A stretch of DNA of 8,364 nucleotides from Phycisphaerales bacterium (GCA_003485185.1 DNAS01000158.1:1586-9949), one strand, 5' to 3'; numbered from the stretch's first letter, positions 1 through 6,880 are shown. A program made the numbers and translations. The notes: generated by a model from the sequence alone, not told the origin.

Positions 1-143
1 TCATCGACCGCGGCCACCGGGAGTTGCCGATCCGGGCGGACTTCGTGGGGAAGAATCTCCCCTCGTCCCACTCCGAGGAGGTGCTCGTCAAGATTTCGAA
101 ACGCAAGACCTCCGACTCGGTTACGATTGAAGAAGCGCTCTAG
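1..143 (+). CDS. pyrR: PyrR-like bifunctional pyrimidine regulator / uracil phosphoribosyltransferase, C-terminal end only
   Basis: The window opens inside a reading frame (first full codon at 3) that encodes about 46 residues and stops at TAG 141-143. The visible tail contains the stretch DRGHRELPIRADFVGKNLP followed by S-S-H-S-E-E-V-L-V, which matches the conserved C-terminus of PyrR (valid D-R-G-H-R-E-L-P-I-R and VGKN motifs). PyrR is a cytosolic phosphoribosyltransferase-fold protein. In Firmicutes it binds pyr mRNA in response to UMP and PRPP and also converts uracil plus PRPP to UMP. The PRPP-binding loop lies upstream and is not seen, so neither enzymatic activity nor RNA binding can be judged. 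The last residues (KISKRKTSDSVTIEEAL) extend slightly past the usual end of the family. No pyr-operon partner follows; the next gene is an unrelated channel after a repeat-bearing gap, so this is probably the end of its transcription unit. Confidence 0.85.
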   Translation, partial: IDRGHRELPIRADFVGKNLPSSHSEEVLVKISKRKTSDSVTIEEAL

Positions 144-166
144 CGGCCGAACGGCAGGCGACCCGG

Positions 167-228
167 TGTAGGGCAGGCGTCCCGCCTGCCACCCATTATA
201 TGTAGACAGGCGGGACGCCTGTCCTACA
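167..228. repeat. Nested inverted repeat, REP/MITE-like intergenic element
   Basis: Two 23-base arms (167-189 and 206-228) are reverse complements with 21 of 23 positions matching; the mismatches are at arm positions 7 and 23. They flank a 16-base AT-richer spacer. Each arm carries its own perfect palindrome, CAGGCG-TCC-CGCCTG in the first and CAGGCG-GGA-CGCCTG in the second, so the element can fold either as two small hairpins or as one long stem. It sits between the pyrR-like stop and mscS. Elements of this look occur dispersed between genes in planctomycete-type genomes; that is recollection, not something shown here. It could also act as a transcription terminator for the upstream gene, but there is no T-tract after it. 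Confidence 0.75.
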
Positions 229-236
229 GGAGAAAC

Positions 237-269
237 ATCCGCATTTATCCCATTCATCCCTGCTGATTC
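237..269. repeat. Short degenerate periodic ATCC element upstream of mscS
   Basis: ATCC recurs at 237, 247 and 256, followed by ATTC at 266, giving a spacing of 9-10 bases. The stretch is distinctly less GC-rich than the flanks and does not code. It resembles degenerate low-complexity intergenic repeats in which a roughly 10-base CATCC-type word is iterated. Only three to four units are present, so chance is not excluded. Confidence 0.35.
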
Positions 270-365
270 TTCTTTCCGCGCGGGAAACGCGACATCGGCG
301 GGGTTTTGGTTGACACTGCCGGGCGAACCGGGCACGATGGACGCGGCTGGCAAGGATCAACCTGC

Positions 366-1328
366 ATGTCCGAGCTCTGGAACCAACTGGCGTCGCTGGT
401 GGAGCAATACCTGCGGCTGCCGCAGCACATGTTCAACAAGATCGTCCTGACGCTGCTGGTGCTGGTGCTGTACTTCCTGTTCCGGAGCATCCTGCAAGGC
501 ATCGCCGGGCGGCGGATCCAGGATATCGCGCGGAAGTACATCGCCAACAAGACCATCTCGTACCTGCTGGGTCTGGTGGCGCTGGCGGCGCTGGCACGGA
601 TCTGGATCGGCGGGTTCGAGGGGTTCGCCACGTACCTGGGGCTGGTGTCCGCCGGCGTGGCCATCGCCTTGCAGGACCCGCTGAGCAACCTGGCGGCCTG
701 GTTGTACATCATCGCGGCCAAGCCCTTCTCCACCGGCGACCGCCTGATGATCAACGAGCGCGCAGGCGACGTCATCGACATCAGCCTCTTCCAGTTCACC
801 CTCAACGAGATCGGCGCCCACATCGATGCCGACCAGTCCACCGGGCGCATCATCCACGTGCCGAACAACTGGATCTTCAAGCACGCCTGCGCCAACTACA
901 CGCAGGGGTTCAACTTCATCTGGAACGAGCTGCCGGTCACCGTCACCTTCGAGAGCAACTGGGAAAAGGCCAAGCAGATTCTCTCGCGGGTCGCCGAGGA
1001 GCACTCCGCCGTCAAGAGCGAGTACGCGGCGAACCAGATTCGCAAGGCCGCCCAGAAGTTCATGATCTTCTACGAGAAACTCACGCCGATCGTCTGGACG
1101 AGCGTGGCGGACTCGGGCGTGCTGCTGACGGTCCGTTACCTCTGCACGCCGCGCCAGAGGCGCTCGTCGGCCATGAAGATGTGGGAGGAGATCCTCCGCG
1201 AGTTCGCCAAGTGCGAGGACATCGACTTCGCCTACCCGACGCGGCGGTACTACGACAACGCGGCCGAGGGCAAGGCCGGCTGCAAGGGCGCCCCGCCGGC
1301 GCCGATCGTCCCACCGGCGGGCGCTTGA
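366..1328 (+). CDS. MscS-family small-conductance mechanosensitive ion channel
   Basis: This 320-residue inner-membrane protein is predicted to open under membrane tension and release solutes during hypo-osmotic shock. Hydrophobic segments lie at about residues 23-43, 62-82 and 86-118. The third is the pore-lining TM3 and carries the family signature: small residues alternating as GLVSAGVAIAL, then QDPLSNLAAW at 103-112. The beta domain follows (about 119-180), with the KPFSTGDRL motif and a conserved IIHVPNNWIF segment. The C-terminal alpha/beta vestibule domain runs to about residue 298 and ends in a proline- and alanine-rich tail. The frame is open further upstream to a TTG at 306, but I chose ATG 366 because an AAGGA ribosome binding site ends 9 bases before it and the extra residues look non-homologous. 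Length is close to E. coli MscS (286 residues). It is transcribed alone or with the next gene 61 bases downstream; nothing in the context indicates a specific partner. Confidence 0.93.
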   Translation: MSELWNQLASLVEQYLRLPQHMFNKIVLTLLVLVLYFLFRSILQGIAGRRIQDIARKYIANKTISYLLGLVALAALARIWIGGFEGFATYLGLVSAGVAIALQDPLSNLAAWLYIIAAKPFSTGDRLMINERAGDVIDISLFQFTLNEIGAHIDADQSTGRIIHVPNNWIFKHACANYTQGFNFIWNELPVTVTFESNWEKAKQILSRVAEEHSAVKSEYAANQIRKAAQKFMIFYEKLTPIVWTSVADSGVLLTVRYLCTPRQRRSSAMKMWEEILREFAKCEDIDFAYPTRRYYDNAAEGKAGCKGAPPAPIVPPAGA

Positions 1329-1355
1329 CCTCGCGCCCGCCGGCCGGGGAAAATT

Positions 1356-1386
1356 CATCCACAGCACACACGGATCGCACAGGAAA
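1356..1386. repeat. Three-unit 9-base CACAG-type periodic element that supplies the next gene's RBS
   Basis: CACAG at 1360, CACGG at 1369 and CACAG at 1378 form three consecutive 9-base units in the 61-base gap between mscS and the next gene. The last unit, CACAGGAAA, contains the AGGA (1381-1384) that lies 5 bases before the ATG at 1390, so the ribosome binding site is part of the periodic tract. It resembles the degenerate ATCC tract upstream of mscS read in the other orientation. With only three units this is tentative. Confidence 0.4.
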
Positions 1387-1389
1387 GAC

Positions 1390-3345
1390 ATGCCCGCCAG
1401 AAAAACACTCCCCCGCCGCCCGCGGCGAAGCGAAAGTTTCCTCGGAATCCACTTCGACTGCCACATGACCGACCGCTGCCGCGAGGTCGGAAAAACCCTC
1501 ACGCGGCGGAAGATCGAGCGGATTCTCGAACAGGTGAAACCCGACTACGTGCAGGTGGATTGCAAGGGCCACCCCGGTGTGTCCAGCTACCCGACGAAGG
1601 TCGGGCACGCCGCGCCGAAATTCGTGCGCGACCCGCTGCGCCTCTGGCGCGACGCGACGGCGGCGCGCGGCGTGGCCCTGTTCCTGCACTATTCCGGCGT
1701 CTGGGACGCCGAGGCCCTGAAGCGCCATCCCTCCTGGGCCCGCATTGACGAGCGCGGAAAGCGCGACCCGAAGAACACGTCGGTCTTCGGGCCCTACGCC
1801 GACAAGCTGCTGATCCCGCAACTCCGCGAGCTGGCCGGCGTATACGGCGCCGACGGCGTGTGGGTGGACGGCGACTGCTGGGCCACCGGACTGGATTACG
1901 GCAGGGAGGCCCTGCGGCAGTTCCGCCAGGCCACGGGCATCCGCAGCGTGCCCCGCCGCCCGGAAGACCCGCACTTTTTCGAGTTCGTCGAGTTCTGCCG
2001 CGAGGCGTTCCGCCGCTACCTGCGCCATTACGCCGACGAGCTGCACAAAACGCACCCGGACTTCCAGGTGTGCAGCAACTGGGCGTTCAGCTCGCACATG
2101 CCGGAGCCGGTCTCGGCCGGGGTGGACTTCCTCTCGGGCGATTACCCGCTCCAGGACAGCGTGCACTGCGCCCGCCTGGAGGCGCGCGTGCTGGCCCGGC
2201 AGGGCAAACCGTGGGACCTGATGGCGTGGAGCTTTGCCGGTAAATTCGGCGAGGGCCCCCACAGCACCAAGACGCCGGTACAACTCCAGCAGGAAGCGGC
2301 CGTCGTGCTGTCCGTCGGCGGCGGGTTCCAGGCGTACTTCAAGCAGAAGCAGGACGCGAGCATCTTCGACTGGACGATGAAGCTGATGGCCGAGACGGCG
2401 GATTTCTGCCGGGCCCGGCGGAAGTTCTGCCACAAGGCCCAGCCCGTGCCGCAGGTGGCGCTGCTCTACTCGGGCAAGGCGCACTACCGCCAGATCTCGC
2501 GCCCCTTCTCGACGGCCGGGCTGGACGGCCTGCGTGGAACGCTCATGAGCCTGCTGGACGCGCAATATTCCGTCGAGGTGCTCGTGGAGCACCAGCTTTC
2601 CGGGCGCATGGCGGATTATCCGCTGATCGTCGTGCCGGAGTGGGAGTATCTCGAGTCGGCGTTCCGCGCGGAGCTGCGGGCATACGTGCGGGGCGGCGGC
2701 CGGCTGCTGCTGATCGGCCCGGCGCCGGCCGCGATGTTCCGCAAGGAATTGAAGGCGCGCCTCGTGGGCAGGCCCGAGCCGTGCGGGCAATACATCGAGC
2801 AGGACGGCTGGCTGTTCGCGCTGCGGACGACGGCGCAGGTGGCTCGGCTGGGTCGCGGCGCGCGGGAATTCGGCAAGCAATATCCCGCCAACGAGATCGC
2901 CGACGCGCTGGGACCGGCCGCGTCGATCGCGAAGTGCGGAAATGGTTATATCGCCGCGACTTACATGAACCTCGGCGAGCGATACCTCCATGCCCGCACC
3001 TGCGGGGCGCGCGACTGGCTGGCCGCGCTGGTCCGCGAGTTGATGCCCCGCCCGATCGTCGAGGTGCGCGGCTCGCACCAGGTGGACGTGCAGGTCAACC
3101 GCGTGGCGGGCCGGCTGGCCGTCAACCTCGTCAACACCTCCGGGCCGCACGGCGACCGGAACGTGCACGTGTTCGACCACGTGCCGCCCGTCGGACCACT
3201 GGAGATCGTCCTGCGTCCCGGCCGCCGCCCGACGCGCATCACCCGCCAGCCGGCCGGCAGGAAAATGCGCTTCACCTGGTCCGCCGGCGAGGCCCGCTTG
3301 ACCTTGCCGAAATTGGAAATTCACGAGGTCATTTGGGTGGAATAA
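1390..3345 (+). CDS. Glycoside-hydrolase-like TIM-barrel protein (GH29/GH42-like) with GATase-like second domain
   Basis: The 651-residue protein belongs to a family I recognise from planctomycetes, Verrucomicrobia and Bacteroidetes, where homologues are usually annotated as alpha-L-fucosidase-like or alpha-amylase-family proteins; the true substrate is uncertain. The N-terminal part (about 17-350) reads as a TIM barrel: FLGIHFDCH at strand 1, PDYVQVDCKGHPG (51-63), GVALFLHYSGVWD (95-106), the strand-4 end GVWVDGDCW (156-164), SNWAFSSHMPEP (229-240), DFLSGDY (246-252) and KPWDLMAWSF (273-282). D160 occupies the place of the GH29-type nucleophile in a W-x-D-G context; this assignment is inference. 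Residues about 355-460 resemble a class-I GATase/beta-galactosidase-trimerisation domain (LIVVPEWEYL, YVRGGGRLLLIGP), and the end is beta-rich. No signal peptide is visible; the basic N-terminus lacks a hydrophobic core, so a cytosolic location is suggested. ATG 1390 has AGGAAA close upstream. The neighbours give no sugar-utilisation locus. Confidence 0.7.
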   Translation: MPARKTLPRRPRRSESFLGIHFDCHMTDRCREVGKTLTRRKIERILEQVKPDYVQVDCKGHPGVSSYPTKVGHAAPKFVRDPLRLWRDATAARGVALFLHYSGVWDAEALKRHPSWARIDERGKRDPKNTSVFGPYADKLLIPQLRELAGVYGADGVWVDGDCWATGLDYGREALRQFRQATGIRSVPRRPEDPHFFEFVEFCREAFRRYLRHYADELHKTHPDFQVCSNWAFSSHMPEPVSAGVDFLSGDYPLQDSVHCARLEARVLARQGKPWDLMAWSFAGKFGEGPHSTKTPVQLQQEAAVVLSVGGGFQAYFKQKQDASIFDWTMKLMAETADFCRARRKFCHKAQPVPQVALLYSGKAHYRQISRPFSTAGLDGLRGTLMSLLDAQYSVEVLVEHQLSGRMADYPLIVVPEWEYLESAFRAELRAYVRGGGRLLLIGPAPAAMFRKELKARLVGRPEPCGQYIEQDGWLFALRTTAQVARLGRGAREFGKQYPANEIADALGPAASIAKCGNGYIAATYMNLGERYLHARTCGARDWLAALVRELMPRPIVEVRGSHQVDVQVNRVAGRLAVNLVNTSGPHGDRNVHVFDHVPPVGPLEIVLRPGRRPTRITRQPAGRKMRFTWSAGEARLTLPKLEIHEVIWVE

Positions 3346-3404
3346 ACCCCCGGCCGGGCGGTCAAAAGTGTTCTTTCCAGTGGCGAAATGGTTCGAAATT
3401 CGGG

Positions 3405-3410
3405 TATATT
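3405..3410 (+). promoter_or_regulatory. Possible -10 element and 5' leader of manC
   Basis: The 128-base gap before manC contains GGTATATT, in which TATATT (3405-3410) is a fair sigma70 -10 box. No convincing -35 is seen at the right distance, only TGGCGA at 3381-3386. Transcription from here would give a leader of about 55 bases. That leader holds a small hairpin, TGGGCG (3421-3426) pairing with CGCCCA (3435-3440), and ends with the AGGAG ribosome binding site at 3462-3466. Confidence 0.3.
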
Positions 3411-3473
3411 CGCCCCGGAATGGGCGGAAACTCGCGCCCAAATCCCGGGTTTGTCGTCCTCAGGAGATGGCTC

Positions 3474-4547
3474 ATGCGATACGCGGTGATCCTCGCCGGC
3501 GGAGCAGGTCAACGTCTCTGGCCGCTCAGTCGTGAGACGCGCCCCAAGCAGTTGCTGCGCCTCGTCAGCGGAAAGAGTCTGCTGGAGATGGCTGTCGAAC
3601 GCCTCGAGGGGCTGTTCGACATGGAACACATCCTCGTCGTCACCAACGCCGAGTACGCCGACCAGGTCGCCGCGGCGCTGCCCGCTTTGCCGCGCGAGAA
3701 TCTCATCGGCGAACCGATGGGGCGAGACACCTCCAACGCTATCGCGCTGGCGGTGGAACTGCTGGCTGCCCGCAGCCCCGACGCCACGATGGCGGTCTTC
3801 ACCGCTGATCACGTCATCCGTCCGAAGGATGTCTTCCAGCAGTGCGTCCGGGCGGCGATCGACGCCGCCGAGGCGAACGACGACGCCCTGCTGACGTTCG
3901 GAATCCGCCCCACCTGGCCGCACTCGGGACTGGGATACATTCACTTCGGCCAGAAGCTCTCCGACGGCGTCCATCGCGTCCTGGGCTTCAAGGAAAAGCC
4001 CGACCACACCACCGCCCGGCGCTACGTCGAGAGCGGGGACTACTACTGGAACAGCGGCATGTTCATCTGGAAGCTCGGCGCCATCCGCGCCGCGATGAAC
4101 GAGTTCCTGCCCGACTCCATGCGCAAGCTCGCACCGGTCGGACAGGCCGTCGCCGCCGGGCAGGATCTCCGCGCCCTGCTGGCCGACATCTACCCGCAGC
4201 TCCAGAAGATCAGCATCGACTACGCCGTCATGGAAAAGGCCCACAAGGTCCTCGTCGTCGAGCTCAAGTGCGAGTGGCTGGATGTGGGCTCCTGGCCGGC
4301 ACTGGAGGACGTGCTGGAGGCCGACGAGGCGGACAACGTCGTTGTCGCCGAGAACGTCGCCCTGCTCGACAGCTTCCGCAACATCGTGGTTTCCGAGAAT
4401 GGACACCTGCTGGCGGTATTGGGCATCGATGACTGCATCGTCGTGCATTCCGGCGACGCGACGCTGGTCTGCAACAAGTCCGACTCGCAGCGGATCAAGG
4501 AACTGGTCGGATACCTCGAGCGCAAGTTCGGAAAGAAATTCCTCTGA
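3474..4547 (+). CDS. manC: Mannose-1-phosphate guanylyltransferase (GDP-mannose pyrophosphorylase)
   Basis: The enzyme makes GDP-mannose from GTP and mannose-1-phosphate in the cytosol, feeding mannosylation, GDP-fucose or GDP-rhamnose synthesis and surface polysaccharide. The 357-residue protein is the short form: a nucleotidyltransferase domain plus left-handed-helix tail, without the C-terminal cupin/phosphomannose-isomerase domain of bifunctional ManC/AlgA. Diagnostic motifs are all present: LAGGAGQRLWPLSR (7-20) with PKQ (24-26) for nucleotide binding, GRDTSNAIALA (83-93), FTADH (109-113; D112 metal/nucleotide contact), GFKEKPD (171-177), YWNSGMFIWK (191-200), SIDYAVMEKA (247-256) and WLDVGSW (268-274). 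ATG 3474 is chosen because AGGAG ends 7 bases upstream and the protein begins directly at the Rossmann strand MRYAVILAGG; the reading frame is open much further upstream but only as a GC-rich shadow. ruvX starts 20 bases after the stop, so the two are probably co-transcribed. No GDP-sugar pathway neighbour is in view. Confidence 0.95.
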   Translation: MRYAVILAGGAGQRLWPLSRETRPKQLLRLVSGKSLLEMAVERLEGLFDMEHILVVTNAEYADQVAAALPALPRENLIGEPMGRDTSNAIALAVELLAARSPDATMAVFTADHVIRPKDVFQQCVRAAIDAAEANDDALLTFGIRPTWPHSGLGYIHFGQKLSDGVHRVLGFKEKPDHTTARRYVESGDYYWNSGMFIWKLGAIRAAMNEFLPDSMRKLAPVGQAVAAGQDLRALLADIYPQLQKISIDYAVMEKAHKVLVVELKCEWLDVGSWPALEDVLEADEADNVVVAENVALLDSFRNIVVSENGHLLAVLGIDDCIVVHSGDATLVCNKSDSQRIKELVGYLERKFGKKFL

Positions 4548-4567
4548 TCGTCGGCCCCCTCAACGAA

Positions 4568-5017
4568 ATGTCCCGCTGGATAGGCATCGATCACGGTACG
4601 AAGCGAATCGGACTGGCCGCGGGCGATACCGCGGGCGGCATCGCCACTCCCCTGGACGTCATCCCCGCCGAACCGCTCGACCAAGCCATCCGCCAGATTC
4701 TCCAGCGGGCCGAGGAATACCACGCTACGGGCATCGTGGTGGGCTGGCCCCTGAACATGGACGACACCGAGGGCCCCCAGGGCAAACTCGTCCGCGAGGT
4801 GGCGGCGAAGATCGAAGCCGCCACCGGCCTGGACATCCGCCTGTGGGACGAACGCCTCAGCAGCTTCCAGGCCGACCAGGCCCTGGCGGGCATGCTGACC
4901 CGCAAGAAGAAAAAGGCCCGTCAGGACGCGGTGGCGGCCGCAGCCATTCTCCAGGATTTCCTCAGTTGCGGCGGGCCCGAAGGCGCCCCCAAGCCCAATG
5001 AAATCGCCCCGGCCTGA
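4568..5017 (+). CDS. ruvX: Putative pre-16S rRNA nuclease / Holliday junction resolvase RuvX (YqgF)
   Basis: The 149-residue RNase-H-fold protein matches YqgF/RuvX in length and motif order: GIDHGTKRIGLA (6-17, D8 the first acidic active-site residue), IVVGWPLNMDDTEGPQ (56-71), LWDERLSSFQAD (92-103, with D94, E95 and R96) and ARQDAVAAAAILQDFL (117-132, with D120 as the last catalytic acid). In E. coli the essential YqgF acts in 5'-end maturation of 16S rRNA; in other bacteria it has Holliday-junction resolving activity. The basic run K113-K116 before the last motif is typical of the substrate-facing loop. The ATG at 4568 has no clear Shine-Dalgarno, so translation may depend on coupling to manC 20 bases upstream. 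The C-terminus (133-149) is a short non-conserved glycine- and proline-rich tail whose codons run into the hairpin described next. Confidence 0.93.
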   Translation: MSRWIGIDHGTKRIGLAAGDTAGGIATPLDVIPAEPLDQAIRQILQRAEEYHATGIVVGWPLNMDDTEGPQGKLVREVAAKIEAATGLDIRLWDERLSSFQADQALAGMLTRKKKKARQDAVAAAAILQDFLSCGGPEGAPKPNEIAPA

Positions 5018-5029
5018 AGACCGGGGCGA
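5004..5029. terminator. Hairpin between convergent ruvX and FHA gene, overlapping the ruvX stop
   Basis: A perfect 9-bp GC-rich stem, TCGCCCCGG (5004-5012) with CCGGGGCGA (5021-5029), closes an 8-base loop that contains the ruvX stop codon TGA (5015-5017). On the + strand the U-rich part is delayed (TTT at 5038 and TTTTT at 5048-5052); on the - strand only TTT follows. It is well placed to separate two convergent genes, but it is not a canonical intrinsic terminator in either direction. Confidence 0.5.
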
Positions 5030-5081
5030 ATTGCGGGTTTCCGTCTGTTTTTGCGAACTGAAGGCCTGCGCGGCCCAAGGG

Positions 5082-5618
5082 TCATTCCTTCTTCTTTTTC
5101 TCTTCCTCGTCCGCCTTGCCCGCCAGCGCTTCCAGCGCGGCGATCGGGTCGAGTTCTTCTTCGCTCGCGGCCACGCCTTCCACCGCCGCCTCGGCCATGT
5201 CCGTCTCCGACGCCCCGGGATGCGAAGTCACCTCGGCGTCCACGCCCAGCGCGGTCTCGCGCCCGCCCTTGCCGGCCTCGGCGAGCTTCTGCCCGCGCGT
5301 CTTGATCGGTTGGATCTCTTCCGGCTCGCCGTTGACCTGGATGGTGAACACCACCGGTCCGACCACCAGGCGGTCGCCCGCCTGGAGCTTCTGCTCGTTG
5401 ACCCGGCGGTTGTTGACGTACGTCCCGTTCGACGAGGCCAGGTCCTTCACCGCGACCGACTCGCCATCGAGGACCAGCTCGCAGTGGCGCCGCGACACCG
5501 CCAGCAGCGGAATCTGAAGGTCGCAGTTCTCGCCCCGCCCGATGACGGTGGCGTCGCGCGTGAGGGGGAAATCCTTCCGCTGCCCGGTGCTCTTGAACAT
5601 TACAAGTTTCACGTCCAT
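5082..5618 (-). CDS. Stand-alone FHA-domain (phosphothreonine-binding) protein
   Basis: The 178-residue protein begins with a forkhead-associated domain (about residues 3-96), which binds phosphothreonine peptides and mediates signalling by Ser/Thr kinases. The domain is complete in its conserved residues: GRG (27-29), SRRH (42-45, with the phosphate-contacting S42 and R43) and SSNGTYVN (62-69, with N64-G65). The remaining 80 residues are low-complexity, acidic and alanine-rich, and end in a charged run of E and K; they look disordered and have no domain I recognise. There is no signal peptide or membrane segment, so it is probably cytosolic. I chose ATG 5618, which starts just before the first beta strand; a longer frame to a TTG at 5690 would add only non-conserved residues. 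It is divergent from hemW across a 92-base gap. No kinase or phosphatase partner is in the window, so the binding partner is unknown. Confidence 0.88.
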   Translation of the reverse strand: MDVKLVMFKSTGQRKDFPLTRDATVIGRGENCDLQIPLLAVSRRHCELVLDGESVAVKDLASSNGTYVNNRRVNEQKLQAGDRLVVGPVVFTIQVNGEPEEIQPIKTRGQKLAEAGKGGRETALGVDAEVTSHPGASETDMAEAAVEGVAASEEELDPIAALEALAGKADEEEKKKKE

Positions 5619-5631
5619 AGGTGGTCCCAGC

Positions 5632-5659
5632 TTGCGTGTGAGGAACGATACCGTACACT
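5632..5659 (+). promoter_or_regulatory. Possible promoter for hemW in the divergent gap
   Basis: TTGCGT (5632-5637) and TACACT (5654-5659), 16 bases apart, form a moderate sigma70-like pair that reads toward hemW, whose GTG start is about 50 bases downstream. The same gap must hold the promoter of the FHA gene on the other strand; only a weak -10-like TATCGT is seen there. Both are pattern matches by eye. Confidence 0.3.
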
Positions 5660-5710
5660 GGACTGGGCCGGCCAAGGGGGCCTGCCGCAAATTTAGATTG
5701 TAAATGACCC

Positions 5711-6880
5711 GTGTCCCTCTGCAAGAGAAAACCTTCCGAACTTTCGGGCCTCGCGGGCGCTTTGTACGTCCACGTGCCCGTCTGCCTGTCCAAGTGCCGC
5801 TATTGCGACTTCTACTCGATCCCGGTTTCCGCCGACCAGGCCCGGCGGTTCGTCCAAGCCGTCCGAACCGAGCTAGAAACCTGCAACCCCCTGCTGGCCA
5901 AGCCGCTGGACAGCATTTACGTGGGCGGCGGAACCCCCACCGCCCTGGACGGGCTGCTGCTGGGTGAACTGCTCGGCGCGCTGAAACCGCTGGCCGACGG
6001 GCAGACCGAATTCACCGTCGAGGCCAACCCCGGCACGGTGGACGAACGGAAGGCGGACGTGCTGGCCGGGGCGGGGGTCAACCGCGCCAGCCTGGGGGCG
6101 CAATCGTTCCATCCCGACGAGCTGCGCCGCCTGGGACGGATCCACACCCCCGATCAGGCCCGCCAAGCCGTCGCCGTCCTCCGCCGCGCCGGTGTGGGCA
6201 ACCTCTCGCTGGACCTCATGTATGCCCTGCCCGGCCAGACTCTCGAAACCTGGATCGACTCGCTCCGGCAGGCGCTGGACCTCCAGCCGCAACACCTGAG
6301 CTGCTACGCCCTGAGCTTCGAGCCTGGCACGCCGCTGCACGAAGACCTTGCTGCGGGGAAAGTCCGCGAGATGGACGAGGATCTCCAGCGGGAGTGCTAC
6401 GACGCCGCCCGCCGGCTGACCGCCGAGGCGGACCTGGTGCAGTATGAAATCTCCAACTTCGCCCGGGCGGGGTTCGCCTGCCGCCACAACCTAACCTACT
6501 GGCGCAACGAGCCCTACGTGGGCGTCGGCCCCGCAGCCGCCAGCTACCTCGACGGCGTTCGCCGGACCCACGCAGCCGACATTTCGGCCTATGTCGAGGC
6601 GATCCTTGCTGGCCGGCCCTGCCCGGCCGATTCCGAGCGCCTCACCGGGCGGTACGAGATGGCCGAAACCCTCATGCTCGCCCTGCGTCTGACGGCCGGG
6701 GTCGATCGCGCCGCCTTCGCCGCCCGTTTCGGATCCGACCCTGCCGAGGCCTTCCCCCGCAGCTTCGCCCGATACCGATCGCTCGGAGCGGTCCAACTCA
6801 CCCCCGCCCGGATCACCATCGCCCCGGACTTCCTGTTCGTGGTCAACGAGGTGCTGGCGGACCTGCTGGCTGAAGCTTGA
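5711..6880 (+). CDS. hemW: HemW: radical-SAM heme chaperone (coproporphyrinogen oxidase-like)
   Basis: This 389-residue cytosolic radical-SAM protein has the HemW pattern: YVHVPVC (19-25) and the cluster motif C25-x3-C29-x2-C32-x-F34. The phenylalanine after the third cysteine, where true HemN has a fourth cysteine, argues for HemW, the heme-binding chaperone, over oxygen-independent coproporphyrinogen III oxidase. Other family motifs follow: IYVGGGTPT (69-77, SAM binding), VEANPGT (103-109), RASLGAQSF (125-133), LDLMYALPGQT (167-177), LSCYALSFEPGTPL (196-209) and YEISNFARAGFACRHNLTYW (245-264), the last being the strongest HemW/HemN-like signature. The C-terminal winged-helix-like region runs from about 300. 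The start is GTG 5711: a TGA lies directly upstream in frame (5705-5707), and no ATG occurs before the YVHVP motif. The Shine-Dalgarno is poor. It is the last gene with the GC-rich codon use of the window. Confidence 0.92.
   Translation: MSLCKRKPSELSGLAGALYVHVPVCLSKCRYCDFYSIPVSADQARRFVQAVRTELETCNPLLAKPLDSIYVGGGTPTALDGLLLGELLGALKPLADGQTEFTVEANPGTVDERKADVLAGAGVNRASLGAQSFHPDELRRLGRIHTPDQARQAVAVLRRAGVGNLSLDLMYALPGQTLETWIDSLRQALDLQPQHLSCYALSFEPGTPLHEDLAAGKVREMDEDLQRECYDAARRLTAEADLVQYEISNFARAGFACRHNLTYWRNEPYVGVGPAAASYLDGVRRTHAADISAYVEAILAGRPCPADSERLTGRYEMAETLMLALRLTAGVDRAAFAARFGSDPAEAFPRSFARYRSLGAVQLTPARITIAPDFLFVVNEVLADLLAEA

Noticed and set aside
306..365. Upstream TTG start for mscS
   Set aside because: It would add 20 G/R/T-rich residues with no homology-like character; ATG 366 has AAGGA at a suitable distance.
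357..1502. - strand open frame of 381 codons opposite mscS
   Set aside because: Low-complexity R/V/D/H-rich translation with no family signature; the + strand MscS motifs are unambiguous.
1081..3441. Long - strand open frame of 786 codons opposite the glycoside-hydrolase-like gene
   Set aside because: It is a GC-rich antisense shadow: composition is R/A/G/H-rich with no recognisable motif, and the + strand has a coherent domain protein with an RBS.
2640..3473. In-frame upstream extension of manC into the preceding gene
   Set aside because: The extension is an Arg/Ala/Gly-rich out-of-frame reading of the glycoside-hydrolase-like gene; ATG 3474 has a strong RBS and begins exactly at the conserved N-terminus.
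5619..5690. Longer TTG-initiated form of the FHA protein
   Set aside because: The added residues would cover most of the divergent promoter region and precede the first FHA strand; ATG 5618 fits the domain boundary.
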